Assembly (NCBI GenBank): GCA_037833965.1
Contig: AP031351.1
Coordinates: 8,506,501 to 8,570,500, forward strand
Origin: Marchantia polymorpha subsp. ruderalis
Lineage: Eukaryota > Streptophyta > Marchantiopsida > Marchantiales > Marchantiaceae
Length of the DNA: 64,000 bases
Direction of reading: 5' to 3'
Positions within the stretch are counted from its first letter, which is position 1, and every line of letters starts with the position of its first letter. Below are positions 1-12,600 of the stretch, one piece after another. The notes under the pieces are model-generated. The model was not told the origin of the DNA. It worked only from the letters and a program-made list of their open reading frames with translations, and ran no database searches. Made by a program: the position numbers and the translations under genes.

Positions 1-3000
1 TATATGGACGGAAAATTGTTTCATATAATTCTTTGTACACACAAGTTCTATGGCTTACGCTATCCGCTTAGTGTATGGTACAACCAAATTACATTGATCA
101 TAAATGGTACTCTTGTTATCTCGAGTATGAGTACATTGTATTATGGTTTGAAAAGAATGCAAGAAGTCTCATTTGAAGACTTTGTACATCTATGACGATC
201 TACATGCACTAAAACTCTTCAGAATTCTATGTACAATACATGTCAGATGTATTTCATATACATATTGTGTATGAAAAAGAACCAAGAGTGTTAGTTTGCA
301 TTAAAATGTGTTTATATGTTTGTTAAAAACTATGTTTTTATGACAAGTAGTTATCAATTACCATTTTTTATTTTTTGTGTGATCATATAATGGATTTAAA
401 TTACAAGCTTGCATTTTTGTGCACGATGATATCAAATTTATTCCATGATAAGAAGTTTCTATTTTCGTCTTAAGATTATATTTTTGTGATGCTAACTCTT
501 CAACAAATTCTGGAATATAAAATTTGAGTTGATTTTAACACAGTATAGTATATTAAAAATAGAGTGAAAGATTATATGCCCTCATGGATTAATTATAATA
601 TATAATATAATTTTAAAATAATTTTTTGTATTGTAGCAGAAATGGTATGATTGTGAGTAAGAAAGCATATGTAAGATTAATATTGATCTTAATGTAATTT
701 ATGATGACTCATAACTAATAATATTTTAGATTTTTCTTTAATAAAATGAAATTTTTTTTCTTATTCATTTATATATATATATATATATTATATCCATATA
801 TATTGCATTGTGAATCAACGTAAATTTTCAAAAAAAAACTTTTTAAATTGCAATTAATTTTCATGATTCTTTAGGTTATGACATTTCCAAATTGTAGATT
901 GAGTGTTTGAACTGATTCATGATATTGATGATATATTTTCAAAGTTTTTCTTCTCTAGCAAGAATGGAAACTGACTTGAATTAATGCATAAAACAATCAC
1001 TCATATACATTAAGATATGACAAATCATGAATTTGCAATACATGAACAAAATTTAAAGCTATTAAAGTGTATTCTAATATCTTTTTATATAACACATCTA
1101 TGTTCTGTATATAATGATCCACATATCATATTTGAAACATGAAAAAAAATTTAGTCTCTTTTTGTTGTCTTGTATGTTTGGATATGCTTATTTTTGTTAG
1201 TAAATTTAATAGAATAAATGAATGATTGAATTTAAACTTACTCTTTACTTTATTTGTCCTGATCATCAGGGATAATAAAGTTCCATAAATTTATGGTTTT
1301 TTACAAAAAAATTTATAGATTAAAAATATGACACTAAATTCAAAAAAAGTTTTTCCAATAATCATCTTAAATTTAATTTACGTGATAGCCAAAACTCCAA
1401 TTGAAGCTATATGATGTATATTTTTATTATTTTGCATGAAGTAATAATCTAATGCAGTCAATAATGATGTTCATACAATCACACATGTAATATAAAGTAG
1501 TAAAAACCACACAACTTCATATATAATATGGTGCAAATATATTAGATGAATGATTGTTTTGTCCAATAGTTTATGGAGCATGATTGAGTTTTTTATTTAC
1601 TGTCAAAAAATATACTTCTTTTCTGTGAATGAAAATTATGAAATTAATGCAAAAAATGTAGATACAAAAACTAACTTTGCAAATACATTCATCAGATAAG
1701 GTTATAACATTTGAGATTCAATGAATGGATTTATCTATGTAATATTCGTATGTTTCGTATAATTGATAACAAAAAAGTACATTAATCAGATCAAATGATA
1801 TCAAATGAAAGATTTTGTTGGTTTTATTCTGTTTTAAGGTAATGGATATGTAGTAAAAAAACAGATACCATCAATTTTAGTTGATACACCAATTATATAG
1901 CTATGAGTTTAAGATTTTCAAGATTGATAGAAAACCTAACGAGTTGAATCTATCACAATAATGCATTTGAAGACATTTATACAAACTGAAAACTTAGAGC
2001 ATTTCACATGAATAATATATTTTTAAATTTTAATGTAGAGTTTATACAATAAGCTGAAAATAGAGTACACCTTTTGTTGATCCTTCCGACAAGAATAAAA
2101 AAAATATTTATAAATAATATCATCTCTTATTAATCAACTTTGGCTTAATCACAGTAGATCATCCAATTTGTGTAGTTTGTATGTAAACATTCAACATTGT
2201 GACTTGTGAAATTTTAGTTATAATGAAACGACATTGCATGTGAATATGAAGTATTGTGTACTTTAATAATATACATCAAACGTTTGTGTTCCGTTCTCTT
2301 TTGCTGGCATTGTTGATGTGGTTGAAGAACGTACAACCATCTTTTTTGACATTCCACGGATAATTCTGCTTCATGGACACTGTCGTCTGTACGTCGTTAC
2401 TATATCTTTACAGGGAAACGAGGAAAATTTTAATTAATTAGTTTCATGGAACAAAAATCTGCAAAACAGTCGTTTTCACCATCAACATGACACATATTCC
2501 GCTAGATCTCGTAATGGCTCATTTTAATAAATTGCCATCATATTTGATTCTGATGTATAGATTTCTATCAATAGAAGGTGTGAACTAACCCTTTGCGAGA
2601 ATTATATATTTGTTGCAAATAAGTAAAGCCTATAGCATCTCTTCCTTCACCTTGATTTAGTGGGGTCCAGTTAAGGCGATCAGCTGCGGCATATCTTCCC
2701 AAGAGACGTGGAACAGAGAAGCATTTCCAGATACCGTAACTCTCATATTCTCTCCAGTCTGGCATTGTGCCTCTTGAAGTCGAGACGAAGGAGACACTAT
2801 GCTTTCTTCTTATAAATGGACTCATTCTTTTCTATGGTGTGCTTTGAAAGAGATGTAGCTTGATGCTCAGTACGTGTTATATGGTGCAACTCATCTCAGC
2901 CGCATTAGAAGTAACCAATTTCTTTCGCCATTTTTATCAAATTATGGCATGGTTTACTTGAGATACGATAAGCTCAAACCAGTCTACCAATTAATTGCTC

Positions 3001-4480
3001 GAGAGGACATTATGCGAGACAAGATTCTCTATTGATAGATAGATGGAGTGCAAAATCCGAATTTATCTTAATCTTCTATCTGATTATACATAAGGAAGTT
3101 ATTTATCTGTGATATTCGCGTCAAGATTTATTAAAAAGAATACAGGTTAATATCTTCTATTCGTTTGGGGAGGATGTTTCTTTTGTGCGGGCAGAGGCCT
3201 ATATTATACTTAGATCCAAGCCTGTAGATATTAAAGAACATTACATATGAATCCATATTGTTTGAAAGATTCAATGTTGAAAGAAATGCATTGTTTTCAA
3301 TCTCCATGTAGGTTGGCTTTGGATATACTTTTCATGGCATGACCCTATGCATTTTTGTAGAACTCGGATATGAAGTTAAAACAAAATGGAATGTGGAACA
3401 TGAGACCATTCGTGCCATCAAATCACAAGTCTTTATGTGGACAAAGAAAGCTGTGACGTATTTGTGCTCAAATATATGTGTAAACATCAAAACCCATCTT
3501 CATTTCATTATCTGAAGTTGAGCATGAGCCATTGACGAAACCAACGTTTGCGAATGCTGTTCTGGACTGCCATCTCTTTTCTGATGAGAGTTCAATACAA
3601 GATTTGGCACATTCCATTTCTATAACACATGTGCTAAATGCAACATACATGGTCTTCCCGATATAGCCCAAGAATTATATATTTGCGATGTAAGAAATAC
3701 AAGAGTATATATTTTATTTCTACATTATCTTACATATGTGTATACTTGTAAGTAATGCATATTTATTGTTGGTAAGATTTATGTGGATTTCATTTAGTAA
3801 GTCCTTGTTACTCCTTATCGGAAAAAAAAGTAATTCATCACAATCTTCAACATACTGGATGGTATGTTTATCTTTTGAAAATTCAATTCATTGTTGGATG
3901 TTTTGTATCATTTTCAACTACTATTGTGTTTCCAAGTATTCTACGAGTAATGTTGACAAGAGTATCTCGAAACTAGTACAAAGTAGACTCATAAAGATAA
4001 ATACAACACCTAATATTATTTGAAGTAAAACACTGATGGGTGCTCCCATTATTTTGTGCATATTACTCTTTACAAATAATAAAAGGACAAGACAAGGAAA
4101 TATTGGGGACATGAAAGCTGCTCGATCTAAAGCGAACAAAATCGGCGCTCGAAAGTCGTGCCACGGCGCCACCGGCACTCTCAGGACACAGTGGACGGCG
4201 GTCCGCGGGAGCAAGAGGATCTGTAGTGGGGCGCAAAAGCCGGAAGGACAACAAATATTAAAAACAGTGAAAATTATTATCGAGGGAGAAATGCAATATT
4301 CGCGAATTCGGTATCAGATATTCTGGCGTTCGAATACCCACACACGCGCCATCCAGCAGGCAAGAAACGCTCCGAAGACGAGTCACAACTGTAAAGATCA
4401 AGATTCAGTCCCGAGTTGAAGGTTTCGGATCGAGCCATTCGTCGACGCGTCGTCGGAGCGCAATTAATCGTCGCGCGCCA
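1..4480. other. AT-rich gene-poor stretch
   Basis: Both strands are visibly AT-rich, with many homopolymer A/T runs and stops in every frame. No gene family is recognisable. The longest open frames are a minus frame at 2568-2825, which ends beside a donor-like GTTAGT, and a plus frame of 57 codons at 2859-3032. Both are less AT-rich than their surroundings, so they may be worn exon or transposon relics, but no motif identifies them. Composition turns GC-richer from about 4.1 kb, toward the promoter of the next gene. Confidence 0.6.
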
Positions 4481-4530
4481 CGTGTAAGATGTCTTGAGAG
4501 GGACGGCAAGACGAGATGGGGACTAAGCAC

Positions 4531-4537
4531 TATATAA
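4531..4537 (+). promoter_or_regulatory. TATA box of the I9-inhibitor gene
   Basis: TATATAA lies in a locally GC-rich stretch about 210 bases upstream of the chosen ATG at 4746, followed by a purine-rich leader. Spacing and orientation fit a core promoter for the downstream gene. The transcription start itself is not visible. Confidence 0.5.
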
Positions 4538-4745
4538 CAAGCTCGGCCTCCCGGAGCAGCTGCGGGCCCAATTTACATGCGCCACTGAATATAGGGACCT
4601 TTGTAAGCGCCTGAGGACGGACAGAGGAAGCGAGACAGTGAAAGAGAGAGAAGAGATCGAGAGACGATCGGGACTGGGCGGCAGGGCAGGGAAGGGCAGG
4701 GTGGTCGCAAAGTGCATTTGCTTCAGAAAGCGCAAGCAGGAAAAA

Positions 4746-6516
4746 ATGGTGTCGTGCTCTCATCTTGTTGTTATCCTTGCGGTCGTGGTTTCTGTTGCTG
4801 TTTTAGCAGAGGTGCGAATTGGAGCAGCGGTGGTTTAGATATGCATTGGAGATTAGTTGCAGTGGGGATGGATTGTCGTCATTCTCGTTCGTCACGTTGC
4901 AAATGTAGTAGAATTGCCTTAGATCGATGGAGAGCTGGGTCCTTAGATCTGGTCCTTGAAAGCTCTGCATTGGCGTATGCTCGTCTTTGGGACTTTTCGG
5001 TAGAATGTGTAAATTAGGCTGCAAAAAGTGGTATCATTTATTTCTGCAACAGCTGAAACGCGAGATTGTGGTGTTGTTTACTCCTTATTCATCACCAACT
5101 CGTGGATCAGTCAGTGAGGAGTCGAGGTTCTGAATTTGACTCAATCTATGAAATAAGGAAACATGTGGATTGAAATCGAAGTCTCTCCGGTACGATTCAC
5201 GGGCTCGCTTGTGTGCTTTCCAAGTAGCTGCTCCTGACGCCGAAGTACTTTGATTACGTTTCGTTTTACAGGCAGAATCACAGGGAGAAGCAACCGTTCA
5301 CATCGTGCACATGGAGAAAGGTGAAACTCCGCTTGATGAGATTGAAGCTAAGCATATCGAGGTTCTTGCTTCAGTTTGCGGTGGCAGGTGAGATCTGACA
5401 CCATGTTTTCTTTCAGATTTGATTTCCTACCCCTCGATATGAGGGCTGGATGATTGTTACAATGTCTAATAGGTGTATCGATGATGAAGCACCTTGAGGT
5501 AGTAGCATTGAGTTCCCTTCGTTATTTCCCTTTTACCTCAGGCAGCCTTAAACACTTTAGTCCACCCATTTCCTCCTGGAATCGTCGGAACTGAGTAAAT
5601 GAGTTGTTTTCTTTCGAGGTGTTGGTATCTTGAATAATACTGAGAATTGCTCTGGTTGGCGTTTCTTGTTTTCTATCTAATGTTCGTAGATTTGACATGA
5701 ATCCTCGTCTAACTTGACCCCAGTGCTCTGGTAAGTTTCACAATTTCAGCAGCTTCTAAATTTGCTCATTTTTTGCAGTCACGAGAAAGCAAAAGAGCTA
5801 GTGTTGTATCAATACAAGCACGGCATGAGGGGTTTCTCTGCAAAGCTCACACCTGAACAAGTCACAGAGTTATTAAGTAAGTTCTTGTCTCAACTATTTT
5901 ACACTTTGTCTTTATATAATATTGAACCAAATTCACATGGACGAGTTATAAAACCTTTCCTCTTCTATTGAAGTGATAACCGTGTTAATAAAACCTTCGT
6001 GATTTAAGTTTCAAATACCTATAGCGGGAAGCCAGCTTTCAGCAGAGGAACATCGTTTTTGAAAGAAATACTTTCGGTCATATGCATTATTCGAGAGATC
6101 CAAGGGGCTTTGATATCATCCTTCCCATCATTGATCGATATAACATTGATGAAATCAATGTTATATCGATCAGTCAATGGTAAGGATTGCTACTTCACTC
6201 TTTTGGATGTAGAAAGCCTTAACATTTTCTGAATAACCATCTATCATTTTATATGTTATTTTTTTCAATCTGTTCTGTATTCATATTCCAACGTCGTAAG
6301 TTTTCAATGCCTTAATGACCAGGTTTCTATAGTTTTCTATTATTTGCGACTTGAAGGTTATCTGATGTCATTCACTAACAAGCGGTCTTAAAATTCTTTG
6401 CAGCCAAACCGGGAGTTATCGCTGTCAATAAACAAGGCGTGTCTCACATCCATGCTGGAGCAGTAACTACAGGCGGGGCTGCAAGTGCAGGAGTTAATCT
6501 CGCAAGAAACGCTTGA
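4746..6516 (+). CDS. Secreted subtilisin-propeptide-like inhibitor (I9 domain)
   Basis: Four exons with GT-AG introns join in frame: 4746-4811, 5272-5387, 5779-5876 and 6404-6516, giving 130 residues. Exon 1 encodes a hydrophobic signal peptide (about residues 1-22). The rest is a single inhibitor I9 fold: the strand VHIVHMEKGE, then HIEVLASVCGG, then YQYKHGMRGFSAKLTPEQV, then KPGVIAVNKQGV. These blocks match the propeptide of plant subtilases (YSYKHGFSGFAA, PGVxxV), but no protease domain follows, so this is a stand-alone inhibitor-like protein resembling plant SPI-1-type proteins. By family knowledge such proteins bind and inhibit subtilisin-like proteases in the secretory pathway or apoplast. 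The ATG at 4746 was chosen because it starts directly at the signal peptide; an in-frame upstream start at 4638 would bury it. The C-terminal tail is Gly/Ala-rich and has no known motif. Confidence 0.85.
6132..6172. repeat. Perfect 19-bp hairpin in intron 3
   Basis: TGATCGATATAACATTGAT at 6132-6150 is followed by a 3-base loop (GAA) and its exact reverse complement at 6154-6172. It lies in intron 3 (5877-6403) of the I9-inhibitor gene. It may be a fold-back element, a tiny MITE relic or an RNA hairpin. Confidence 0.9.
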
Positions 6517-6723
6517 ATCGCCGGTTAGACCACACAAGCGAATAAGCTGTAAATATGCTACATACGGCCCACCTGGGCTTCGTTTACCGAGATCTGTAAA
6601 ATACTCCTGTAACGGTGTCATCATTATTTTTTCCTAAATTATAAAGTTATCGCAAATATCTCTGAGTTTTGCGAAAGTAAATTATATTTTGTCATCAATT
6701 TTGCATTTCTTAGTTCAGTTCAA

Positions 6724-6761
6724 CTAAATCCCTAAACCCAGGGTTGGGTTTAGGGGTTTAG
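6724..6761. repeat. Inverted interstitial telomere-type repeat
   Basis: A 17-base block of CCCTAAA-type sequence (6724-6740) and its near reverse complement of TTTAGGG type (6745-6761, 16 of 17 matching) flank a 4-base loop. They sit about 210 bases after the stop of the I9-inhibitor gene. TTTAGGG is the usual plant telomere unit. The head-to-head layout can fold as a hairpin in RNA from the 3' flank. Confidence 0.8.
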
Positions 6762-7422
6762 TTTGTAGTTTCGCCTTTAAAAGCCTCCATCTTGCTAAAT
6801 GCCCAGGCTCCTATCCAATGCATTATCTATGAAACAGTAGGAATTGAATCTAGTTCACAGCGAATTAGGCACAGCCCTTGGATACTCCAGGAATTTCACC
6901 TGCTTGACTACACCTTAAAAATTCCGAAAACTGACCAGTCGACTTATCATGGCTTTGTTTTAACAAAGCGTATTTTGAGTGGGACCCTGAACTCTGTGTA
7001 ACTAGAAAGTACTAAGGATAAAATTTCCAATCAAATGAACTTCCAAGACCTATCTTGTTTCGAGAGTTTTAAGAGGCTAGCTTGCGACGCGTGTAATCTC
7101 CCGTTATTAAAGTTGGGACCCATTCGTCATGCCAAATGACTGTCTCTGAGTTTTATCAACAGACTAAACTGCTGGTGTCTCATATATTGCATGTGGGGCC
7201 CTCACATCGCTAGTTAAGCTATGGGGTAGAGGTGTTTTAGTTTCCATTTGTTTACGTGATTTTCATTCATAGGGATTTAGTTGCGTCGGCTACGGTGCAT
7301 GGATTTATTTCGCCGTCATCTTTGGATGAGGTTTAATTGTTGCATCTCCCATCTGATGACACGATAAGCTTAGACCTTGTACTGTACTGACCATCATTCC
7401 ATGGGGTATTTTTCGTAAGGCC
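6762..7422. other. Intergenic, nothing recognised
   Basis: Mixed-composition sequence between the I9-inhibitor 3' flank and the inverted-repeat element. The short open frame at 6792-7001 has no recognisable motif. No RNA gene was seen. Confidence 0.5.
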
Positions 7423-8718
7423 TTACATCAGACGCAATCCGTATTAATTTCACACGTGTTTATATCTATGAATAGTAATTCCCTCTGTCTCGTATAGTCT
7501 CGTACCTTTGGCGACTGTAGGGTCCAAGAATGATATTTGTTTTTTGCATTGTTCGTAAATTAGCCATAAGATTTTCTGTGGAAATGTTTAAAAGTTTAGC
7601 GTGTCGTAAACAAATGTTCGAATCATAACTGAGTGAAAGCACGTGATATATTCTTTAAGCGCCTCGTATCATTTGCAAGTTGAAAGGCAGTAAAACATCT
7701 GTGTGTTTTTTTTATCTTTTGTATTTAAGATTATTTTTTGTTCATTAAAAAATTGTGTTTATCAACGAGATGAACCCTAGCTGTGTCCGATGGTCATGGA
7801 AGTGGAATCATAATGGGTTTAGATTCTGCATAATCTCAAAGATTTTGGCTTGTCCGCACCTACCTAATTATATCACATTACTCATGATAGATATAACATT
7901 CAACACAATTAACAAATATATGGACGTAATAAAAAACAATCATTCATGTCATCTTTCATTTTTAAGTCAAGAAATTTTATTAAACACACAGCAAAACCTT
8001 ACAAGTAGATAAAATATTTACCAGAAAAAAAGTTCATTGTTACATACTATCAAATAAGTACGTTCTTGAATTGTAAAGAAAATTGGCAAGCAAACAAAAC
8101 AATCACCCCACATGATTCACAAATCACATTTTATTTTCGATTTGATCAAAAAACGAGAACAAAATGCAGTTTAGATAGTGGATAAAAGAAATTTTTTATT
8201 CCAGATATTATCTATATAATCTTCTTCTGGACATTCATGTCTTTTGGATGTGATGACACAGATTTATTTTTTAAGTACAAATTCAGTACATATATGATGA
8301 TTATTACACATGTTATGTATATGAATTCAATTAAAAAATATGACATACAGTCATCAATTTTCTAGATGAAACGAAATTTTGTTTAAAACTGAAGTATGAC
8401 ATAATCATCAATAATTTCTTATACGAGTTCACAAAACTAAATTGTGGCTACAAAATGACATGCATCACGTTTCTCTGGATTGTAATTCCTTGGTTTAAGT
8501 TTGATACATAGGAACCGAGATATTATTTAACATTGTGGTGAAAATTTATACATTTTTCATGTTTTCACTAAAGTGCCATCTTGACGAGGTATTCACAGTC
8601 TTGTCATTTTAGTCTTACACATACAGTACAATTCTCGGGGAAAGTCTATTAAACAGAGGGAATTACTATTCATAAATATAAACACGTGAGAAATTAATCC
8701 GGATTAGGTCTGATGTAA
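7423..8718. mobile_element. 1.3-kb element with 66-bp terminal inverted repeats
   Basis: The left arm at 7423-7488 and the reverse complement of the right arm at 8653-8718 match at about 61 of 66 positions. Each contains TTACATCAGAC, a CACGTG core and GAATAGTAATTCCCTCTGT. The 1.16-kb interior is AT-rich and holds no transposase-like frame; the longest ORF, 7755-8012, is unrecognised. This looks like a non-autonomous DNA transposon or large MITE. I could not find a convincing target-site duplication: the outer flanks are not direct repeats, so the exact ends and superfamily are open. Two separate solo repeats in opposite orientation are the alternative. Confidence 0.7.
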
Positions 8719-8742
8719 TACCATGATCTAAAGCAAACCGTG

Positions 8743-9628
8743 GGGATTAGACTACAGGCGCAGATTCTTGTTAGAGCATGTCGACTTCAGCTCTAACGAA
8801 GCATGAACCACGGAAATTCTGTGGCACGGATTATGTAGTCTGACCACAGTTTTAACCGACTGTAGTCAGACTTGACAAGACCTGTAGTCGGCTCCCGGAA
8901 CTGGTGTCCCGAAAGCGTCCAAGTGTCTCCACCGAGGGTGGTGGTCGCTGCTGGCGCGGCCCATTCTTCGTCAGGACGGGACAGCGGGCCCTGTCCGGCC
9001 GCAGAGCATATAGAGCTCGATCGACTACGACCGAGAACAGTCAGAAGTCAGGACGGACGGACCCTGGCCTGAGACTTCTGTCGACAGACTGCGCCGAGCG
9101 TGTGCGATACGATTCACGCCCGAAGGGACGCGCATCGTCCTCTTCGTCGTCGGCCCAGGGACTGCGCCCGTCCCCCCACGCACCTTATTATTACACCTGC
9201 GGCCGAATTAGCGATTGGACTGTCATCGCTCTCGAAGTTCGGTTCGATGGGAATCACTAGGTCTGGCAGTTTGTCGGCCTCGGGGGAATTCTCGCGGGGA
9301 GGAGGAGGAGGAGGATCACGGGCGGATTCGGATTTGCATTTCGCGAATTAGAGGCGGGTCGAGGAGGTTCGAGGCGATGGAAGGAGGCGCCAGATGAGGA
9401 GGGAGGAAGTGGAGGCGCTGAGATGGAAGCGGAGAGTCGAGACAGTCGTTTGTCGGTGATTTTTTCTTCTTTGGGTGCGGTCGGGCTGAATTAGGAGGAG
9501 GAGGAGGAGGAGGAGAGGATAATTGTGAAGATAAATGGTAGAGATTGTGAAGTGGGAGGTCTGGTGGATCAAATTTAGAGCTAGGTGGAATTGACATCTG
9601 GATACAGGGAAGTTCCAGTGAAACGAGG
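8743..9628 (+). promoter_or_regulatory. GC-rich promoter and 5' leader of the CSB gene
   Basis: Composition switches sharply from AT-rich to GC-rich near 8.85 kb. Sense-strand GGA tracts lie at 9300-9315 and 9493-9518, just before the ATG at 9629. Open frames here on both strands are low-complexity shadows. No clear TATA box was seen. Confidence 0.45.
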
Positions 9629-12600
9629 ATGGCTGCGAACGCGGATGAGGAGCTGCTGGCGCAACTTGGCGTGACTGCCGCGAGACCGGATGAGTACGAG
9701 CGTTTGGTTATCGAGCAGGCGCAGGAGCTCGCGGGCACATCAGTCGTCGAGGAAAATGTGGATGCTGCTCTGGGTTTTTTGCAGGGGGAGGAGGATCCCA
9801 AATGTCGAGAAAGGAGAGTTCGGATTCAGACCATCCTGTCGCATCTGGACAAGGAGATCGCCGCCGTGGAAGACAGTCGCGTCGCTTTCGCCTCTTCGTC
9901 CAATTCGGCCGACGAAGAACCCCAAGAGAAAGCGAACGGCGTCGGAACTAGTAAAGGGAAGAAGGTGCAGAGGAAAAAGAGTGTCATCGCTGAAGATGGC
10001 GGGGCAGCGATGCACCTGGCAATTTTGGATGAGCGTCTTGCGAGCTTGAATGCCAAGAGGAAGAAGCTCGGGGGGCAGCTGAAGATTTTAGAAAATTCCA
10101 ACGCCGATCGACATGGTAAGAAGAAAATAAAGCAGGGAGAAGAATCACATTCTTCTGCAGCACCTAGCCGGGCCTCGAAAAAGGTTGCATTATTATGTGA
10201 TGACGATGAATTTGACGCAGCTCTGGACGCCGAGAATGCTAGAATTAGAAATCGCAGAGTTGTGCCTAAACCACCTCGTAAAGCGAAAGCTCTTACTTTC
10301 ATCGAAGACGACGACTTCGATGCTGCTCTGGATGCAGCCACTGGTTCCGGGTTTGTTGAGAGCGAGCGTGAGAAGCTCATTCGTGAGGGTGTCATCACTC
10401 CATTCAGCAGGGTCGAAGGGTTCGAGAAGCGAGTCCACGTGAGGTCCCGAAATGTCGCACCGGCAGATGAGGACAATGAGTTGGTCAGGAGATCCATTGC
10501 GAACGCAACAGCGTCCATGGCTGCTCACATGAAATCGAGGCCCGCAACCAAGCTCTTGGATAGCTCGGAATTGCCCGAGCCTGAGCTTCCAACGCGTGAG
10601 TTTCGTCTGCTTCGAACTCCGCTCAGAAGAGTAACTGCTGCTGCTGATGGGTCCGAGAAGAAACCCAAGGCGAAATCAAAATCTGGAGTGAAGAGGAAAC
10701 GACCCCAGCCGGATAGTAAGTATAGGCGCAGACATGAGGCTTCTTCTAGTGACGAGGATGACAGTAATCCCGAATCGAATGGGGTGAAGTCAACGAAGAG
10801 ATCTCGAAGGACAAGCGATGGCAATGCAGGCGAATTGCTCGAAGAGGAAGGTCTGGATGATGAGTTCGAGGATGACGAGGAGTGTGATGTAGCTTTAGAT
10901 GGAGGTCTGAAAATTCCGGGTGTTATTTATCATAAGCTATTTGATTATCAGAAAACAGGGGTGAAGTGGATGTGGGAGCTCCATTGCCAGAAGTCTGGAG
11001 GGATCATTGGAGATGAAATGGGCCTCGGAAAGACTATCCAGGTAACGGCGTTTCTTGCAGCTCTGCATTACAGTGGTCTTTACCGCCCTTCCATTATCAT
11101 CTGCCCAGTCACTCTTCTACGACAGTGGAAACGAGAGGTCAAAAAGTGGTATGCTCCCTTCAAAGCAGAAATTTTGCACGACTCAGCAGTGAAGGGGCAT
11201 TTGCATCAAACTAAGAAGAAGAATGAGGTTCGAGAGGAAGGAGAATGTGATGAGGAAAACGGTAGCGAAGTGGAAGACGAACTAGACGAGGAGGAGGAGG
11301 AGGAGAAGAAGAACAGTGAAGATGACGAGGCCCTGAAAGGAAAGAAGCCTAAGAATCGTGCCGAGAGGTGGAATGCCATGATCGATCGTGTTACCAACTC
11401 GGAATCAGGACTTCTGATAACAACTTATGAACAACTGAGGATCAACCGGGAGAGGCTTTTAGACATAAATTGGGGTTATGCCGTGCTTGACGAAGGGCAT
11501 CGGATAAGGAATCCGGACGCTGAAATAACCCTTGTTTGCAAACAGCTGCAGACTATACACAGAATTATTATGACAGGAGCTCCTATCCAAAATAGGCTGA
11601 CGGAGCTCTGGTCTCTCTTCGACTTCGTATTCCCGGGCAAGTTAGGTGTGCTGCCTGTTTTCCAAGCTCAGTTTTCATTACCCATTCAAATTGGTGGGTA
11701 TGCAAATGCCACACCTCTCCAAGTTTCCACTGCTTACAAATGTGCTGCAGTGTTGCGAGAGTTGATTCTACCGTACCTTCTGAGACGGATGAAGGTTGAC
11801 GTGAAGGCGAACCTACCCAAGAAGACGGAGCACGTCCTCTTTTGCAAGCTAACTCAGGAGCAGCGTAGTGCCTACCGGGCTTTCTTAGGAAGCTCTGAGG
11901 TAGAACAGATTATAGAAGGCAGTAGAAACTCACTGTTTGGTATAGATATACTGCGCAAAATTTGTAATCATCCAGATTTGCTGGAGAGGGAGCATAGTGC
12001 TGGTCATCCTGATTATGGAAACCCCGTACGTTGTGGGAAGATGAAACTAGTCGGTCCAATTCTAGGTCTTTGGAAAAAACAAGGACACAGAGTTCTCCTG
12101 TTCACTCAGACCCAGCAGATGCTCGATATTATCGAGAGTTTTGCCGTTGCTCAAGGTTATGAGTACAGGAGGATGGATGGTTGTACTCCAGTGAAGCAGC
12201 GAATGTATCTCATCGACGAATTCAACGATTCGGAGCAGGTATTCCTGTTTATTATGACCACGAAAGTTGGAGGGCTTGGAACCAACTTAACTGGGGCAAA
12301 CCGAGTGATAATTTTCGATCCAGACTGGAATCCTTCCACTGATATGCAGGCCAGGGAGCGTGCTTGGCGCATAGGGCAGAAGAAAGATGTTACCATCTAT
12401 CGCTTGATCACTCAAGGTACCATCGAAGAAAAAGTATACCACAGGCAGATCTACAAACATTTTTTGACCAACAAAATCTTGAAAGATCCACAACAACGAC
12501 GCATATTCAAGTCCCGAGACTTGCAAGATCTCTTCACCTTGCAAGAGGACAAGGTTGGAACTGCTGGCACAGAAACAGCTGCGTTGTTCGGTGACTCGGT

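Noticed and set aside
2859..3035. Plus frame with YVLYGATHLSRI, thought to be a PIF1/Helitron helicase C-terminus
   Set aside because: The resemblance is to a few residues only and no helicase motif lies upstream.
4318..4350. TTCGAAT-containing stretch resembling a tRNA T-loop
   Set aside because: No acceptor, D or anticodon stem can be built around it.
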